This document shows positions 8,599 to 18,156 of a DNA stretch of 64,000 nucleotides, piece by piece. Source of the DNA: an uncultured Muribaculaceae bacterium (GTDB taxonomy: Bacteria; Bacteroidota; Bacteroidia; Bacteroidales; Muribaculaceae); assembly GCA_910584365.1 (NCBI GenBank), contig CAJUAF010000001.1, positions 1 through 64,000 on the forward strand. The letters run 5' to 3'. The notes beneath the pieces are model-generated. The model made no database searches. It was not told the DNA's origin and saw nothing but the letters and a program-made list of their open reading frames with translations. Within the stretch, counting starts at the first letter, position 1; each line of letters starts with the position of its first letter. The position numbers and the translations under genes are program-made.

Positions 8599-11500
8599 AT
8601 GAGTTTATCAACATCAGTTTTCCGGCTGGCAGCCCGGACAGTTCTCGCGGCAGGACTGTTGCTGACCGCCGCCGGAGCCTCCGCCGAGACATACAATATG
8701 CCTCAGTTCGGACGCCATGAGAAACAGGTCACGGAAGCCATCGACTTCTATGACCTCAAGGGGACCGGAAATATCTCCGGGTCCGGCAGCAATTCTTTCG
8801 CCACGGTCGTGTTCCAGCCGGCCAACCCCGGAGAAGCGGTGCAGATCTGTTTCAGCAGGATTCATCTCAAAGGGGACGGCCCCAACTATCCCGTGTCGCT
8901 GTCGGTTTTCGACGGCAATTACAATGAAGACATCCCCTACCCCGAGACCACTACGGCCGTAACCCCGACGGATTTTCCCGACAACGGCAAGCTCCTGGAT
9001 CGCTTCGCGGCTTTCGACAAATCGGAAATCACCCGCGAGAATCTAACCTACACCTCATCCGAGCCCGACGGTTCCCTGAGCGTCTGCTTCCTCTACAAAT
9101 ATGCCAACGTCTGCCAGGGGTGGGAAGCGACAGTGACCTCCGTAAAACTCGTGGACCAGGAACTCCGCTCGGTGACCGCCGATTATTCCGCCATCCCCGA
9201 AGTAGCTTATCCCGGTCTGAAAGACATCACCTTAGGCTCTCTGAATATCGCCACGGAGGGTCTGCTCAATCCCTTCCGCGCGACATCGCTGAGTTTCAGC
9301 CTGGCTGATGACGCGGGCGCCCTGGAGAATATACGGCTCTATCATGGCTCCACGCTGATTGAGACGGCCCCGGAAATCAACGGCTCCACATATACCTACA
9401 CCTTTGACCGCCCGCTCGCCAACGGTGACAACCGCCTGACCGTAAAAGCCGACATCCGGGAGGAAGCCCCCTTCTATTCCTCGGCCACAATGCGCTTCAC
9501 CGACGTAAGCACCGCTGCCGCCGTAACCCCAGCAATCAGCGGCGGGGAAGAGGGAGTCGTAAATGTCTCCGCCCTGGTCCTCATGCCCTCGGACGACAGC
9601 CACCGCACCTACACAGTCCAGGAGGGGCGCGAGATTCTTTTCTATGACTCGGGAGGCCCCGACGGAAAATACTTCGAAAAGAAAAACGGGGTCGTCACTT
9701 TCCGCCCCGCCGACGGCGCTGAAGGGAAAGTCATGATCGACTTCTCGATGCTCGGACTCTTCAACACCTCCTCCACCGGACTTAACGACGTATTCGTAAT
9801 CTACAACGGGACGGAAGTCAATCCCGACAACGTACTGGCCACACTCCTCAAGGAAACAAAATACCGCGCCCGCTCCACTTCGCCCGACGGAGCGCTGACC
9901 GTAGCGTTCACGACCAAGACCGGAGTTCCCAAGGACGGATGGAACTCCGTGGTGAAGCTCTTCACTCCGCAGGCCATGTCGCTGCGCGGCACAGACATTT
10001 CCGCCGCATCCTCCGACCGGCTGGCAGCCGGCGACGCCGGTTGCGCCATACTCAAACTTGATATCGTAACCGAGAACACCGAACCGGCCATGACTTTCTC
10101 GGCTCTCAGCCTGAATTTCGACGGGAGCGCATCCCAGTGGTCCAAAGCCACGCTGTACAGCACCGGAAACACCGGCAGTTTCAGCGCCGACAAGGCCGTA
10201 GCCGTCGGTGAAGTCCAGGTAAATGCAGAAACCGTCACCATGACGTTCCCCGCGGCGGTCCACCTCGCCGAAGGTGACAACTACTTCTGGCTGACGGCCG
10301 ACGTGGCCCCTTCGGCCTCCAACGGCTCGAAAGTGAACGTTTCGGTCACCTCGCTGACCCTCAACGGACAGCCGGTGGAACCGGCAGCCGTCTCGGGCGA
10401 GACCGGCCGCGAGGTCTACAACATAATATACCCCTCGGCGGAGCATCCCGTCAAGACCGTCTACGGGTCGATGTTCATGGCCAACAAACCCTATTCCAGC
10501 ACTTACGGCGGATATGAAGGCTCCAAAAACGACCTGTTGGTCACTTTCCTCCCCGCAAGCGAAGGAGCGGTCTGCGAGATAGATTTCTCCAAACTCTACC
10601 TCTATTTCTACGAATCGCAGTGGTATCCCAGTTCAAACGTCAATCCCTGCTTCAAAATTTTTGCCGGCACCGACACCGACGGCGAACTCCTCTATGAACT
10701 GACCAAAAGCGACAACGACACCTTCAAGGACAATCCCGCCGCTTTCGGTCTGGTAAGATCCACCGCCGCCGACGGTTCACTGACCGTACTGTTCAACGCC
10801 GACGCCACGGGGTCTTCCTCCTGTAAGGATTCCCGTTTCGGATTCCTCGGGGAAGTGCGCGAATATATCTCGCGCCCGATGACGGTGACCGGCGCCACGG
10901 CCTATCCCTCCCCTCTCACTTCGGTGGCCGTCACCAAAGCCCGGAATATCCCCGTTATGCGTGTCAATGTGACCGCGCAGGGGAACCTCGACCCCATCGC
11001 CGTCGACAAACTTGTCTTCGCCCTGAAAGCTGATCCCGCCGTCTATTCCGGTGTGCGCCTGGCCTTCTCCGGGAAACGCGCGGACGCAGCCTCGGCCGAG
11101 ACAGTCGCCGAAGGGGAAATCACCGACGGATCCGTCACGTTTACTCCCGCGGAAGTAAGCCTTACCGAAGGGGATAATAATTTCTGGCTCATGGCCGACA
11201 TCAGCGCCGGGGCCGCTCCCGGGTCGGTTGTCGACGCCTCTGTCACAGCCCTCACCGCCGGCGGCCAGCCCGTGGAGGTCGCCGATTCAGACCCCGAAGG
11301 GGAAATCCTGACCGTCAACACCTACGACCCCGTCCTGGGCGACAAGGAACAGGTTGTGGAGGTCGGGGAATATCCGGTGCTTATCAACGGTGTGACAGCC
11401 CCGTACATGACCAACGAATACACCATCCTCGCCCGGCCGGCCCTGGCCGGCGGCAAGATTATCGCCAGGTTTACCGAAGGCTCTTTCAACGTCAACACTT

Positions 11501-13758
11501 CCAACCAGTATATTACCGTTCTCGGCGGGGATGGTCCGGTAGGGATCGACAACGAGACGGTATATCCCGTCACCGTGACCTCGACCCGCGAGGACGGCAC
11601 CCTGACCATCGAATACCATTCGATGACAATCGGAAAGGATGAAGGCTGGAAATGCGAACTGACCTGCGACGCCCGCAAGCCCCTGGTTATGGAGGGATTC
11701 AAGGCGCTCCCGGCAGGTTCCGGAGAAGCCACCCGCGGGAGCGAGTCGCTCCTTTACGGAATTGAATTCAACGTCACCGGCGACAAGGATCCCATCACAA
11801 TCTCCTCCTTTGAATTCTCGGTTCCCGGCGCCGGAAATATCTTCAGCGAACTCCGTCTTTACTCCACCGGTGAATCCTCCGAATTCCTACGCGACAATGT
11901 AATCGCCGTCACCGACGGCACTTCCGCCATTTTTATCCCCGAGCAGCCACTTGTAATCTCCGAGGCTTCCACTCAGCATTTCTGGCTTGCGGGAAGCGTA
12001 AAGACCGATGCCGAAGTCGGTAGCTCCACTTCCGTCGCTCCGGTGAAACTCATCTATTCCGCAGCCGCGACTCCGGCGGAAGCCGACCTGAGCGACCTGG
12101 CAGGAAAAGACTTCCGGATTGTTCTCGGGTTCCACGGCACTTACCGCATCGGTTCCTCCGACGAAGCCACTTACCCCGACTTCGGGTCGGCGGTGCGCGC
12201 GCTCGCAGCCGGTATCGAAGGTCCGGTGACGTTCATCGTTGAACCGGGGACCTACAACGAGCGCGTTGAACTGGACCATATCCAGGGAGTATCGCCTGAG
12301 AACACCATCACTTTCCGCGGCGAATCGGAGGATCCCTCCGACGTGGTTATCTCCTGGAACAAGTGGACCGAGCCTCCTTACAGCGATGACAAGCTCGAAC
12401 ATTACTACGGCGTCGTCACTCTCCGGGGTACGTCCCACGTGGCTCTGCGGTATATGTCGATGACAACCACCAGCATCGACATCCCTGCTGTACTCCATAT
12501 AGCCGCCGGCTCCTCGGACATCGACATCGACGGCTGCATCTTCACCGCGCCCAAATCCGGCACGACCTACAACAACCTGGCGTTGATAAACTCCTATATC
12601 AGCCCCTCGGCATCAGTTCTGAACAATAACCTGACGGTCAGGAACTCAGACTTCAACGGTGGCTACACGGCCCTGAAATTCGGCTCGGGCAGCATCAGCC
12701 AGCCCGAGAGCGAAGGCCTTACGGTCGACAACTGCACGTTCACAGACCAGGGCTACCAGGCAGTCTACGCCTACTTCACCAAAAACGTGACCGTCACCGG
12801 CAACTATTTCACCGGCAACGCCGGAAGCGCCGACAAGAATTACTGTCAGATCGTGGATCTCAATATTTCAGGCCCCGCCTCCATCGAGCGGAATATTCTG
12901 AAATACAGCAAGAACGGAACTTACGGATTCTATTTCCGCGGTCTGAAAGGTTCGGAAGAGTCACCCGTCCTTATCGCCAACAACGTTCTCGACATCGGCG
13001 TAGGCTCGAAACCGGGTGCCGCCATCCAGCTTTACAATTCGAACCAGACTCCCTTCACCGGATTCACCCTGGCCCACAATTCGGTCCGCGCATCCGGCTC
13101 GGACATCTCCATGCCCCTTATCATCAATGTGAAACCGGGCACGGTCGTAGACGGTCTGATTGCCGACAATCTCTTCCAGAATGTCTACGGCAGCTACGTA
13201 ATCAAAGAACAGTACGGACCTTCGGGAGCCACTTACCGCAACAACGCCGGCTATACATTGAATCCCGTATATGCCTATTGGGGCGGTTCCTACGATCAGG
13301 AGATGAGTTTCAACCAGTGGGCCCTCGCCTCGGGCGAGACCGACGGGCTGAACGTGGAAATACGTTTCGATGACACCGATGCTTCCCGTCCTCTCTTCCC
13401 GCTATCGGCCGACGCCATCAACGCCGGCCACCCCCTGGCCGCGGTTCCCGCCGACATCCTCGGCAATCCGCGCAACAGCCTCCGGCCGACCATCGGCGCC
13501 TACGAAGTCAAATCCTCCTCGGTGGAACTGACCGAAAGCGATTCCGCGGGAGCCCTCGCCGCAGGAGGGACTATTACGGCCTCCGGAAGCCTGACTCTCG
13601 AGGCATACGGCGCGACGGCCCGCATCTTCGGCCTCAACGGTGTTCTGCTGCGCCAGGTTCCCGTGGACGGTCCGACGGTCATCGACGTCGCCACTCTTCC
13701 CAGGGGTCTCTACATCCTCTCCCTCGGGGAAAGCTCCTGCAAACTGCTGGTCCGCTGA
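8599..13758 (+). CDS. Large secreted protein: CUB-like/BNR-associated repeats, beta-helix, T9SS sorting domain
   Basis: A 1719-residue exported protein. The signal peptide covers about residues 1-29, ending ASAET. Four repeated blocks follow up to about residue 1160. Each has a CUB-like part (for example DSGGPDGKYFEKKNG) and a part resembling the domain N-terminal to sialidase BNR repeats (LYSTGNTGSFSADKAVAVG ... NYFWLTADV). Residues about 1170-1635 look like a right-handed parallel beta-helix (right-handed pectate-lyase-like). The last 80 residues resemble a type IX secretion sorting domain (IFGLNGVLLRQV ... LPRGLYILSLG ... LLVR). It is probably anchored at the cell surface or released. It is preceded by a cobalamin riboswitch, an unusual partner. 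Catalytic residues cannot be assigned, and binding or adhesion is as likely as lyase activity. Confidence 0.8.
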   Translation: MSLSTSVFRLAARTVLAAGLLLTAAGASAETYNMPQFGRHEKQVTEAIDFYDLKGTGNISGSGSNSFATVVFQPANPGEAVQICFSRIHLKGDGPNYPVSLSVFDGNYNEDIPYPETTTAVTPTDFPDNGKLLDRFAAFDKSEITRENLTYTSSEPDGSLSVCFLYKYANVCQGWEATVTSVKLVDQELRSVTADYSAIPEVAYPGLKDITLGSLNIATEGLLNPFRATSLSFSLADDAGALENIRLYHGSTLIETAPEINGSTYTYTFDRPLANGDNRLTVKADIREEAPFYSSATMRFTDVSTAAAVTPAISGGEEGVVNVSALVLMPSDDSHRTYTVQEGREILFYDSGGPDGKYFEKKNGVVTFRPADGAEGKVMIDFSMLGLFNTSSTGLNDVFVIYNGTEVNPDNVLATLLKETKYRARSTSPDGALTVAFTTKTGVPKDGWNSVVKLFTPQAMSLRGTDISAASSDRLAAGDAGCAILKLDIVTENTEPAMTFSALSLNFDGSASQWSKATLYSTGNTGSFSADKAVAVGEVQVNAETVTMTFPAAVHLAEGDNYFWLTADVAPSASNGSKVNVSVTSLTLNGQPVEPAAVSGETGREVYNIIYPSAEHPVKTVYGSMFMANKPYSSTYGGYEGSKNDLLVTFLPASEGAVCEIDFSKLYLYFYESQWYPSSNVNPCFKIFAGTDTDGELLYELTKSDNDTFKDNPAAFGLVRSTAADGSLTVLFNADATGSSSCKDSRFGFLGEVREYISRPMTVTGATAYPSPLTSVAVTKARNIPVMRVNVTAQGNLDPIAVDKLVFALKADPAVYSGVRLAFSGKRADAASAETVAEGEITDGSVTFTPAEVSLTEGDNNFWLMADISAGAAPGSVVDASVTALTAGGQPVEVADSDPEGEILTVNTYDPVLGDKEQVVEVGEYPVLINGVTAPYMTNEYTILARPALAGGKIIARFTEGSFNVNTSNQYITVLGGDGPVGIDNETVYPVTVTSTREDGTLTIEYHSMTIGKDEGWKCELTCDARKPLVMEGFKALPAGSGEATRGSESLLYGIEFNVTGDKDPITISSFEFSVPGAGNIFSELRLYSTGESSEFLRDNVIAVTDGTSAIFIPEQPLVISEASTQHFWLAGSVKTDAEVGSSTSVAPVKLIYSAAATPAEADLSDLAGKDFRIVLGFHGTYRIGSSDEATYPDFGSAVRALAAGIEGPVTFIVEPGTYNERVELDHIQGVSPENTITFRGESEDPSDVVISWNKWTEPPYSDDKLEHYYGVVTLRGTSHVALRYMSMTTTSIDIPAVLHIAAGSSDIDIDGCIFTAPKSGTTYNNLALINSYISPSASVLNNNLTVRNSDFNGGYTALKFGSGSISQPESEGLTVDNCTFTDQGYQAVYAYFTKNVTVTGNYFTGNAGSADKNYCQIVDLNISGPASIERNILKYSKNGTYGFYFRGLKGSEESPVLIANNVLDIGVGSKPGAAIQLYNSNQTPFTGFTLAHNSVRASGSDISMPLIINVKPGTVVDGLIADNLFQNVYGSYVIKEQYGPSGATYRNNAGYTLNPVYAYWGGSYDQEMSFNQWALASGETDGLNVEIRFDDTDASRPLFPLSADAINAGHPLAAVPADILGNPRNSLRPTIGAYEVKSSSVELTESDSAGALAAGGTITASGSLTLEAYGATARIFGLNGVLLRQVPVDGPTVIDVATLPRGLYILSLGESSCKLLVR

Positions 13759-13795
13759 CCCTTCAGGAAATGAAATTCCAAAACGTTCTATATTA

Positions 13796-13858
13796 AGGCG
13801 TCTTACAGCTTGACGCCTCCTGTTGCCGCAGCCCGCGAGGGTAGCGGCAACTTTTTTT
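13796..13858 (+). terminator. Double hairpin with intrinsic terminator
   Basis: A first stem AGGCGTC (13796-13802)/GACGCCT (13812-13818) is followed by a second, GTTGCCGC (13822-13829)/GCGGCAAC (13844-13851), with TTTTTTT directly after. The second is a textbook terminator ending the riboswitch-controlled transcript. Confidence 0.88.
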
Positions 13859-13879
13859 GCGCCATAACGCGCGGGAGCG

Positions 13880-13910
13880 TTTGCAGTTTTCCAATCTTTT
13901 CTTAACTTTG
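13880..13910 (+). promoter_or_regulatory. Promoter of the Na/Pi cotransporter gene
   Basis: TTTG at 13880-13883 and TAACTTTG at 13903-13910 are spaced by 19 nt, a consensus Bacteroidetes promoter 47 nt before the start codon. Confidence 0.8.
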
Positions 13911-13957
13911 CGGTCGGAAAGGGAGCCGGCAACATCCCTCCCTTTGCCCGACCTACA

Positions 13958-15793
13958 ATGAATTATTCCCTACTTGATTTCTTAGGGCTCCTCGGAGCCG
14001 TGGGCCTCTTCCTATACGGAATGAAGGTAATGAGCGAAGGTTTGCAGAAAGCGGCCGGAGACCGGTTGCGCAACATCCTTTCTGCAATGACCCGCAACAG
14101 ATTCACCGGAACAGTAACCGGATTCTTCATTACGGCGCTCATCCAGAGTTCCTCGGCGTCGACGGTAATGGTCGTCAGCTTCGTCAACGCCGGCCTTATG
14201 ACCCTCGCCCAGTCCATGGCCGTAATCATGGGTGCCAATGTCGGGACGACATTCACCGCATGGGTCATCGCCCTGTTCGGCTTCAAAGTAGACATTTCGG
14301 CTTTTGCCCTGCCGCTGATCGGACTGGCGGTGCCGCTGCTTTTCTCCAGCAAGAGCCGCACGAAATCAATCGGTGAATTCACCATCGGCTTTGCCTTCCT
14401 GTTCATGGGCCTGTCGATGATCAACAAGTATGTCCCTGACCTCCAGAGCAATCCAGAGATGTTCGCATTCCTGGAGCGTTATGCCTCGCTGGGCTTCGGG
14501 TCAGTGATGATTTTCTGCTTCGTCGGCATTGTGGTGACCATGATAATCCAGAGTTCGGCCGCCACTTTCGCCATCACCCTTATAATGTGTTCAAAGGGAT
14601 GGATAACGTTTGACCTGGCCTGTGCGCTGATATTGGGATCCAACATCGGTACGACCATTACCCCCCTGCTGGCATCCATGAGCGGAAATGTGGCCGCGAA
14701 ACGCACCGCCATGGGCCATCTGCTCTTCAACCTCCTGGGCACCCTATGGGTCCTGGCCATCTTCTATCCCTTCGTCAACCTCAACAGCTGGATCACCGAG
14801 GATATCGGCCAGGGGGACCCGACAGCACTCTACCGCTATGTGACAGACCTGAAAATCAATCATCCGGACATATATAACCAGCTGTATTCCAATTCCCTCC
14901 CTACTCCTGACGGAGACATTTTGCGCCACCAGACGATCATCACCCAGCTGCAGGTCAGCGTATCGTTCGGCCTCTCGATGTTCCATACGGTCTTCAACCT
15001 CATCAACCTTTCCATAATGATATGGCTGACAAAGGTCTATGTGAAAATCGTGGAATTCCTGGTGCCTGCCAAACATCACGGCGACGACGAATTCCAGCTC
15101 AAGTTCATCCAGGGAGGTATCCTCTCCGCATCCGAGCTTAACATCTCACAGGCCGAGAAGGAGATTTCAGTCTTCGCCGAGCGCGTGGCCCGTATGCTTC
15201 CGATGGCAAAAGAACTGGTTACCACCAAAGACGGCTCCGATGAGTTCAATAAAGTCTATTCCAGGCTGGAGAAATACGAGGAAATCTCCGACAGGATGGA
15301 AATCGAAATCGCCAACTACCTCAACCGATGCGCCGAAGGTCGCCTCTCCAACGAGTCCAAGCGCCGCATTGCCGCCATGCTCAGCATCGACTCCGAAATC
15401 GAGAGTATCGCCGACTGCGCTCTCGGCGTAGGGAAAATTCTCCTGCGCAAACAGCAGAGTTCGGTAACATTCAACGAAGAGATTTACAAGAATATCGGGA
15501 CGATGTTCTCCTATGTTGACAGGGCGGTGCAGAATATGCTGCTGTTGCTCCAGAATATAGAGCATCAGAACGAGCCGGACATCATCGTCTCCTACAACTG
15601 TGAGCGCGAAATCAACAACCTCCGCAACCAGCTGCGCACCAACAACATCGAGAACATCAACGACCGTCATTACGAATACCAGAGCGGCATCTACTATATG
15701 GACATCATCTCCACTCTCGAAAAGATGGGCGACTACGTGATTAACGTGGTGGATATCCTGAAAGACGAGTTCCGCTCGACCCAGAATTCCTGA
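13958..15793 (+). CDS. Na/Pi cotransporter family protein with PhoU-like C-terminal domain
   Basis: A 611-residue inner-membrane protein of the PF02690 (NptA/YjbB) family, which moves phosphate with sodium. The first about 370 residues are membrane segments that include the two inverted QSS repeats, ALIQSSSAST (near residue 65) and MIIQSSAATF (near residue 197). Each repeat is followed by a GANVGTT or GSNIGTT motif. These repeats form the transport core in the family. Residues about 390-605 are soluble, helical and PhoU-like, a common fusion in bacteria that may tie transport to phosphate status. The gene has its own promoter, and the next gene begins 45 bp later. Confidence 0.92.
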   Translation: MNYSLLDFLGLLGAVGLFLYGMKVMSEGLQKAAGDRLRNILSAMTRNRFTGTVTGFFITALIQSSSASTVMVVSFVNAGLMTLAQSMAVIMGANVGTTFTAWVIALFGFKVDISAFALPLIGLAVPLLFSSKSRTKSIGEFTIGFAFLFMGLSMINKYVPDLQSNPEMFAFLERYASLGFGSVMIFCFVGIVVTMIIQSSAATFAITLIMCSKGWITFDLACALILGSNIGTTITPLLASMSGNVAAKRTAMGHLLFNLLGTLWVLAIFYPFVNLNSWITEDIGQGDPTALYRYVTDLKINHPDIYNQLYSNSLPTPDGDILRHQTIITQLQVSVSFGLSMFHTVFNLINLSIMIWLTKVYVKIVEFLVPAKHHGDDEFQLKFIQGGILSASELNISQAEKEISVFAERVARMLPMAKELVTTKDGSDEFNKVYSRLEKYEEISDRMEIEIANYLNRCAEGRLSNESKRRIAAMLSIDSEIESIADCALGVGKILLRKQQSSVTFNEEIYKNIGTMFSYVDRAVQNMLLLLQNIEHQNEPDIIVSYNCEREINNLRNQLRTNNIENINDRHYEYQSGIYYMDIISTLEKMGDYVINVVDILKDEFRSTQNS

Positions 15794-15838
15794 TTCCGAA
15801 TCCATCGTTAACCATCCCGCTACGCCGCCGACCAGATT

Positions 15839-16609
15839 ATGCCCCTGTTTCGCTCCCATGAACCGGACGCGCCAACATCACCACTTGACCAGGCGCTATA
15901 TTCCACCCGTGAACCGGGCTGGATGAGCGGCATCCGCGGGGAGGAACGCCCGGTCACTCCGGGAGCCGATACCGGTGTGCTGGCGATGGTTGTCCTGCTG
16001 CTGGTTCTGATCGGGCTGAATATGCGTCATGTGCGGCGTCTGCTTCGCACGATTACGCAGGATCTGTGGTCGGTGCGCCGGCGCGCCAACGCCTTCGATG
16101 ACCATACGGCCAAAGAATCGCGTACCATCCTGATTCTACTGCTCCAGCTGTGTTGCTTCGAGGGTATTCTGCTGTATCTATGGCTGGGAGCCCCGGAGGC
16201 AACGGTATCCTCGGGCGTGTTCGCTCCGGTGGGAGCGCTCGCGGGACTGGCGGCACTGTTCTATGTATTTTGCCTTACGGGGTGCGTCACCGTCGGATAT
16301 GTGTTCACCGACCGGGTTGCCGCGGCCCAGTGGCGACGGGGCCTGAACGCATCTTCGGTTCTTCTGGGGCTTTTTCTGAGCGTTCCTACCCTGGTCTCGC
16401 TCTTCTATCCGTCAGTTACGGGAGCAATGCTGTGGGTGGCCGCTTCGCTCTATGTTTTGTCCCGAATTGCCTATATTGCAAAAGGTTTTAGAATTTTTTA
16501 CAATAATTTTCCCTCTTTGCTTTACTTTATTTTGTACCTTTGCAGTCTGGAAATCGTTCCGTTGTTTGCCGTTTATCTCTCCGCAATGGAAATTTGTAAA
16601 CATTTCTGA
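15839..16609 (+). CDS. DUF4271 family membrane protein
   Basis: A 256-residue protein with a short hydrophilic N-terminus, one early membrane helix (about residues 42-60) and about five more hydrophobic segments towards the C-terminus. It fits the DUF4271 family, which in many Bacteroidetes sits directly upstream of the uroporphyrinogen-III synthase-like gene, as here. Its function is unknown. The last 25 codons are much richer in A and T than the rest and carry the promoter for the next gene at 16516-16542. The end of this coding region therefore has two roles. Confidence 0.8.
   Translation: MPLFRSHEPDAPTSPLDQALYSTREPGWMSGIRGEERPVTPGADTGVLAMVVLLLVLIGLNMRHVRRLLRTITQDLWSVRRRANAFDDHTAKESRTILILLLQLCCFEGILLYLWLGAPEATVSSGVFAPVGALAGLAALFYVFCLTGCVTVGYVFTDRVAAAQWRRGLNASSVLLGLFLSVPTLVSLFYPSVTGAMLWVAASLYVLSRIAYIAKGFRIFYNNFPSLLYFILYLCSLEIVPLFAVYLSAMEICKHF
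16516..16542 (+). promoter_or_regulatory. hemD promoter inside the DUF4271 coding region
   Basis: TACCTTTG at 16535-16542 is an exact -7 box. TTTG at 16516-16519 is 15 nt upstream, shorter than usual. The box lies before the DUF4271 stop codon, leaving a hemD leader of about 140 nt. Confidence 0.6.
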
Positions 16610-16686
16610 CTTCAGCCGCAGCGTTTCAACCAAAATCATAAGGGATTTAGCGCTGAAAGTTTGGAATATACAGAAATATAAGCAAA

Positions 16687-17427
16687 GTGAAAGTAAATAA
16701 GATTTTAGTATCGCAACCTCAGCCGTCGTCCGACAAATCTCCCTACTACGACATTGCCCAGCGCTATGGCGTTGACCTTGTGTTCCGTCCTTTCATCAAG
16801 GTGGAAGGGCTCTCGGCAAGGGAATTCCGCCAGCAGAAAATCAACATCTCGGACTTCACTGCCGTAATCTTCACCGCCCGCACGGCCATCGACCATTTCT
16901 TCCGTCTCTGCGAGGAGATGCGTGTCACCATCCCGGACACGATGAAATATTTCTGCACCACCGAGCTTATCGCCCTCTACCTCCAGAAATATATCGTCTA
17001 CCGCAAGAGGAAAATTTTCCACGGCACCACCGGGAAACTCGATGACCTCATCCCGGCCCTTACCAAACATAACAAGGACAAATATCTCTTCGCGATTTCC
17101 GACGTGAATTCCCGTGGAGCGGAACTTCTCGACGCCAACAAGGTAAACTACACCAAAGCCGTCATGTACCGCACCGTCAGCAACGACTTCACCCCAGAGG
17201 AGAAATTCGACTACGATATGCTCCTGTTCTTCTCCCCCGCCGGAATCGAGTCGCTGAAGAAGAACTTCCCCGATTTCAATCAGGGTGACATCAAGATCGG
17301 CTGTTTCGGCGCGTCTACCGCCAAGGCCGTGGAGGACGCCGGACTGCGCCTCGACCTGCAGGCACCCACTCCCGCCGCTCCCTCCATCACCGCCGCCCTC
17401 GAGAACTACCTGAAAGAGAACTCCTGA
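16687..17427 (+). CDS. hemD: Uroporphyrinogen-III synthase family protein
   Basis: A 246-residue HemD-family protein. The enzyme closes hydroxymethylbilane to uroporphyrinogen III with inversion of ring D in tetrapyrrole synthesis. Recognisable parts are the N-terminal KILVSQPQP strand, VIFTARTAIDHFF near residue 60, LLFFSPAGIESL near residue 180 and IGCFGASTAKAVEDAGL near residue 203, matching the two-lobed fold. The start is GTG at 16687 with no in-frame ATG close by. Many Bacteroidales cannot make haem from the beginning, so some HemD-like proteins may do another job. The DUF4271-hemD order is conserved in the phylum. Confidence 0.87.
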   Translation: MKVNKILVSQPQPSSDKSPYYDIAQRYGVDLVFRPFIKVEGLSAREFRQQKINISDFTAVIFTARTAIDHFFRLCEEMRVTIPDTMKYFCTTELIALYLQKYIVYRKRKIFHGTTGKLDDLIPALTKHNKDKYLFAISDVNSRGAELLDANKVNYTKAVMYRTVSNDFTPEEKFDYDMLLFFSPAGIESLKKNFPDFNQGDIKIGCFGASTAKAVEDAGLRLDLQAPTPAAPSITAALENYLKENS

Positions 17428-17464
17428 CGCCCCGCACCGTCAGGACCCTTTTCCGTCAAAACCT

Positions 17465-17505
17465 TATATTTCCGCGCCCGTGGCCCAGGCCGCGGGCCGG
17501 AAAAA
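17465..17505 (+). other. GC-rich hairpin between hemD and rnpA
   Basis: GCCCG-T-GGCC pairs with GGCC-G-CGGGC, enclosed by TTCC and GGAA, then AAAAATTG. No T-run follows on the plus strand, so a terminator role is uncertain. Confidence 0.4.
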
Positions 17506-17539
17506 TTGTTTATAACCCCCATCCCCCCGCCCCCCATCC

Positions 17540-17920
17540 ATGAACGATTACAGGTTGCCCAAGCCTTCCCGACTCTGCTCCCGCACAGCCATAGACCGGC
17601 TGTTCGCCCAGCGCGATGTCAAGGCTGTCCTGGCCTATCCGCTGAGGGCTGTATGGGGGAAAGACCTTGACCGGACGCGCGGCGATGCCGTCCAGTTTGT
17701 CATCTCCGTTCCGAAAAAACGTCTGCGCCACGCCGTTGACCGCGTCCTGATGCGGCGCCGCATCCGCGAGGCATACCGCCTGAACCGCCAGGATTATTTC
17801 CCCGACACCCTGGATGCCCCCCTCGACCTGATGTTTGTCTACGTGGCCAATACTCCCGAGCCTTACTTCAAAGTCGATAATGCCATGAAACGCATCCTCC
17901 GTAAAATCTTCCGCTCCTGA
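17540..17920 (+). CDS. rnpA: Ribonuclease P protein component
   Basis: A 126-residue basic protein that binds the RNase P RNA and helps it remove 5' leaders from precursor tRNAs. The family core is visible. RLCSRTAIDRLF is near the N-terminus, VISVPKKRLRHAVDRVLMRR spans about residues 52-71, and the RNR-like helix RRRIREAYRLNR follows. The length is typical. yidD follows 23 bp downstream, which is the widely conserved rnpA-yidD order. Here rpmH is not upstream and yidC not downstream. Confidence 0.93.
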   Translation: MNDYRLPKPSRLCSRTAIDRLFAQRDVKAVLAYPLRAVWGKDLDRTRGDAVQFVISVPKKRLRHAVDRVLMRRRIREAYRLNRQDYFPDTLDAPLDLMFVYVANTPEPYFKVDNAMKRILRKIFRS

Positions 17921-17943
17921 ATATCTCCAAGACAATCGCCGCT

Positions 17944-18156
17944 GTGGCCTCGCGTCTGCTGATTCTCCCTATCCGGTTCTATCAGCTGAGTATCTCCCCG
18001 CTGCTGCCGGGTAGCTGCCGTTTTACGCCTACCTGCTCCCAGTATGCGATAGAGGCCCTGCGCAAGCACGGACCGCTCCGGGGCCTGTGGCTTTCGGTGC
18101 GGCGTATTCTCCGCTGTCATCCCTGGGGAGGATCGGGATATGACCCTGTCCCCTGA
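17944..18156 (+). CDS. yidD: Membrane protein insertion efficiency factor YidD
   Basis: A 70-residue protein of the YidD (DUF37) family, thought to assist YidC-dependent membrane insertion. It carries the family hallmarks FYQLSISPLLPGSCRF, PTCSQYAIEAL and RRILRCHPWGGSGYDPVP, including the conserved cysteines. The start is GTG, since no ATG is available between the rnpA stop and the conserved region. Its end overlaps the first possible start of the next gene by 17 bp, so translation may be coupled. Confidence 0.93.
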   Translation: MASRLLILPIRFYQLSISPLLPGSCRFTPTCSQYAIEALRKHGPLRGLWLSVRRILRCHPWGGSGYDPVP

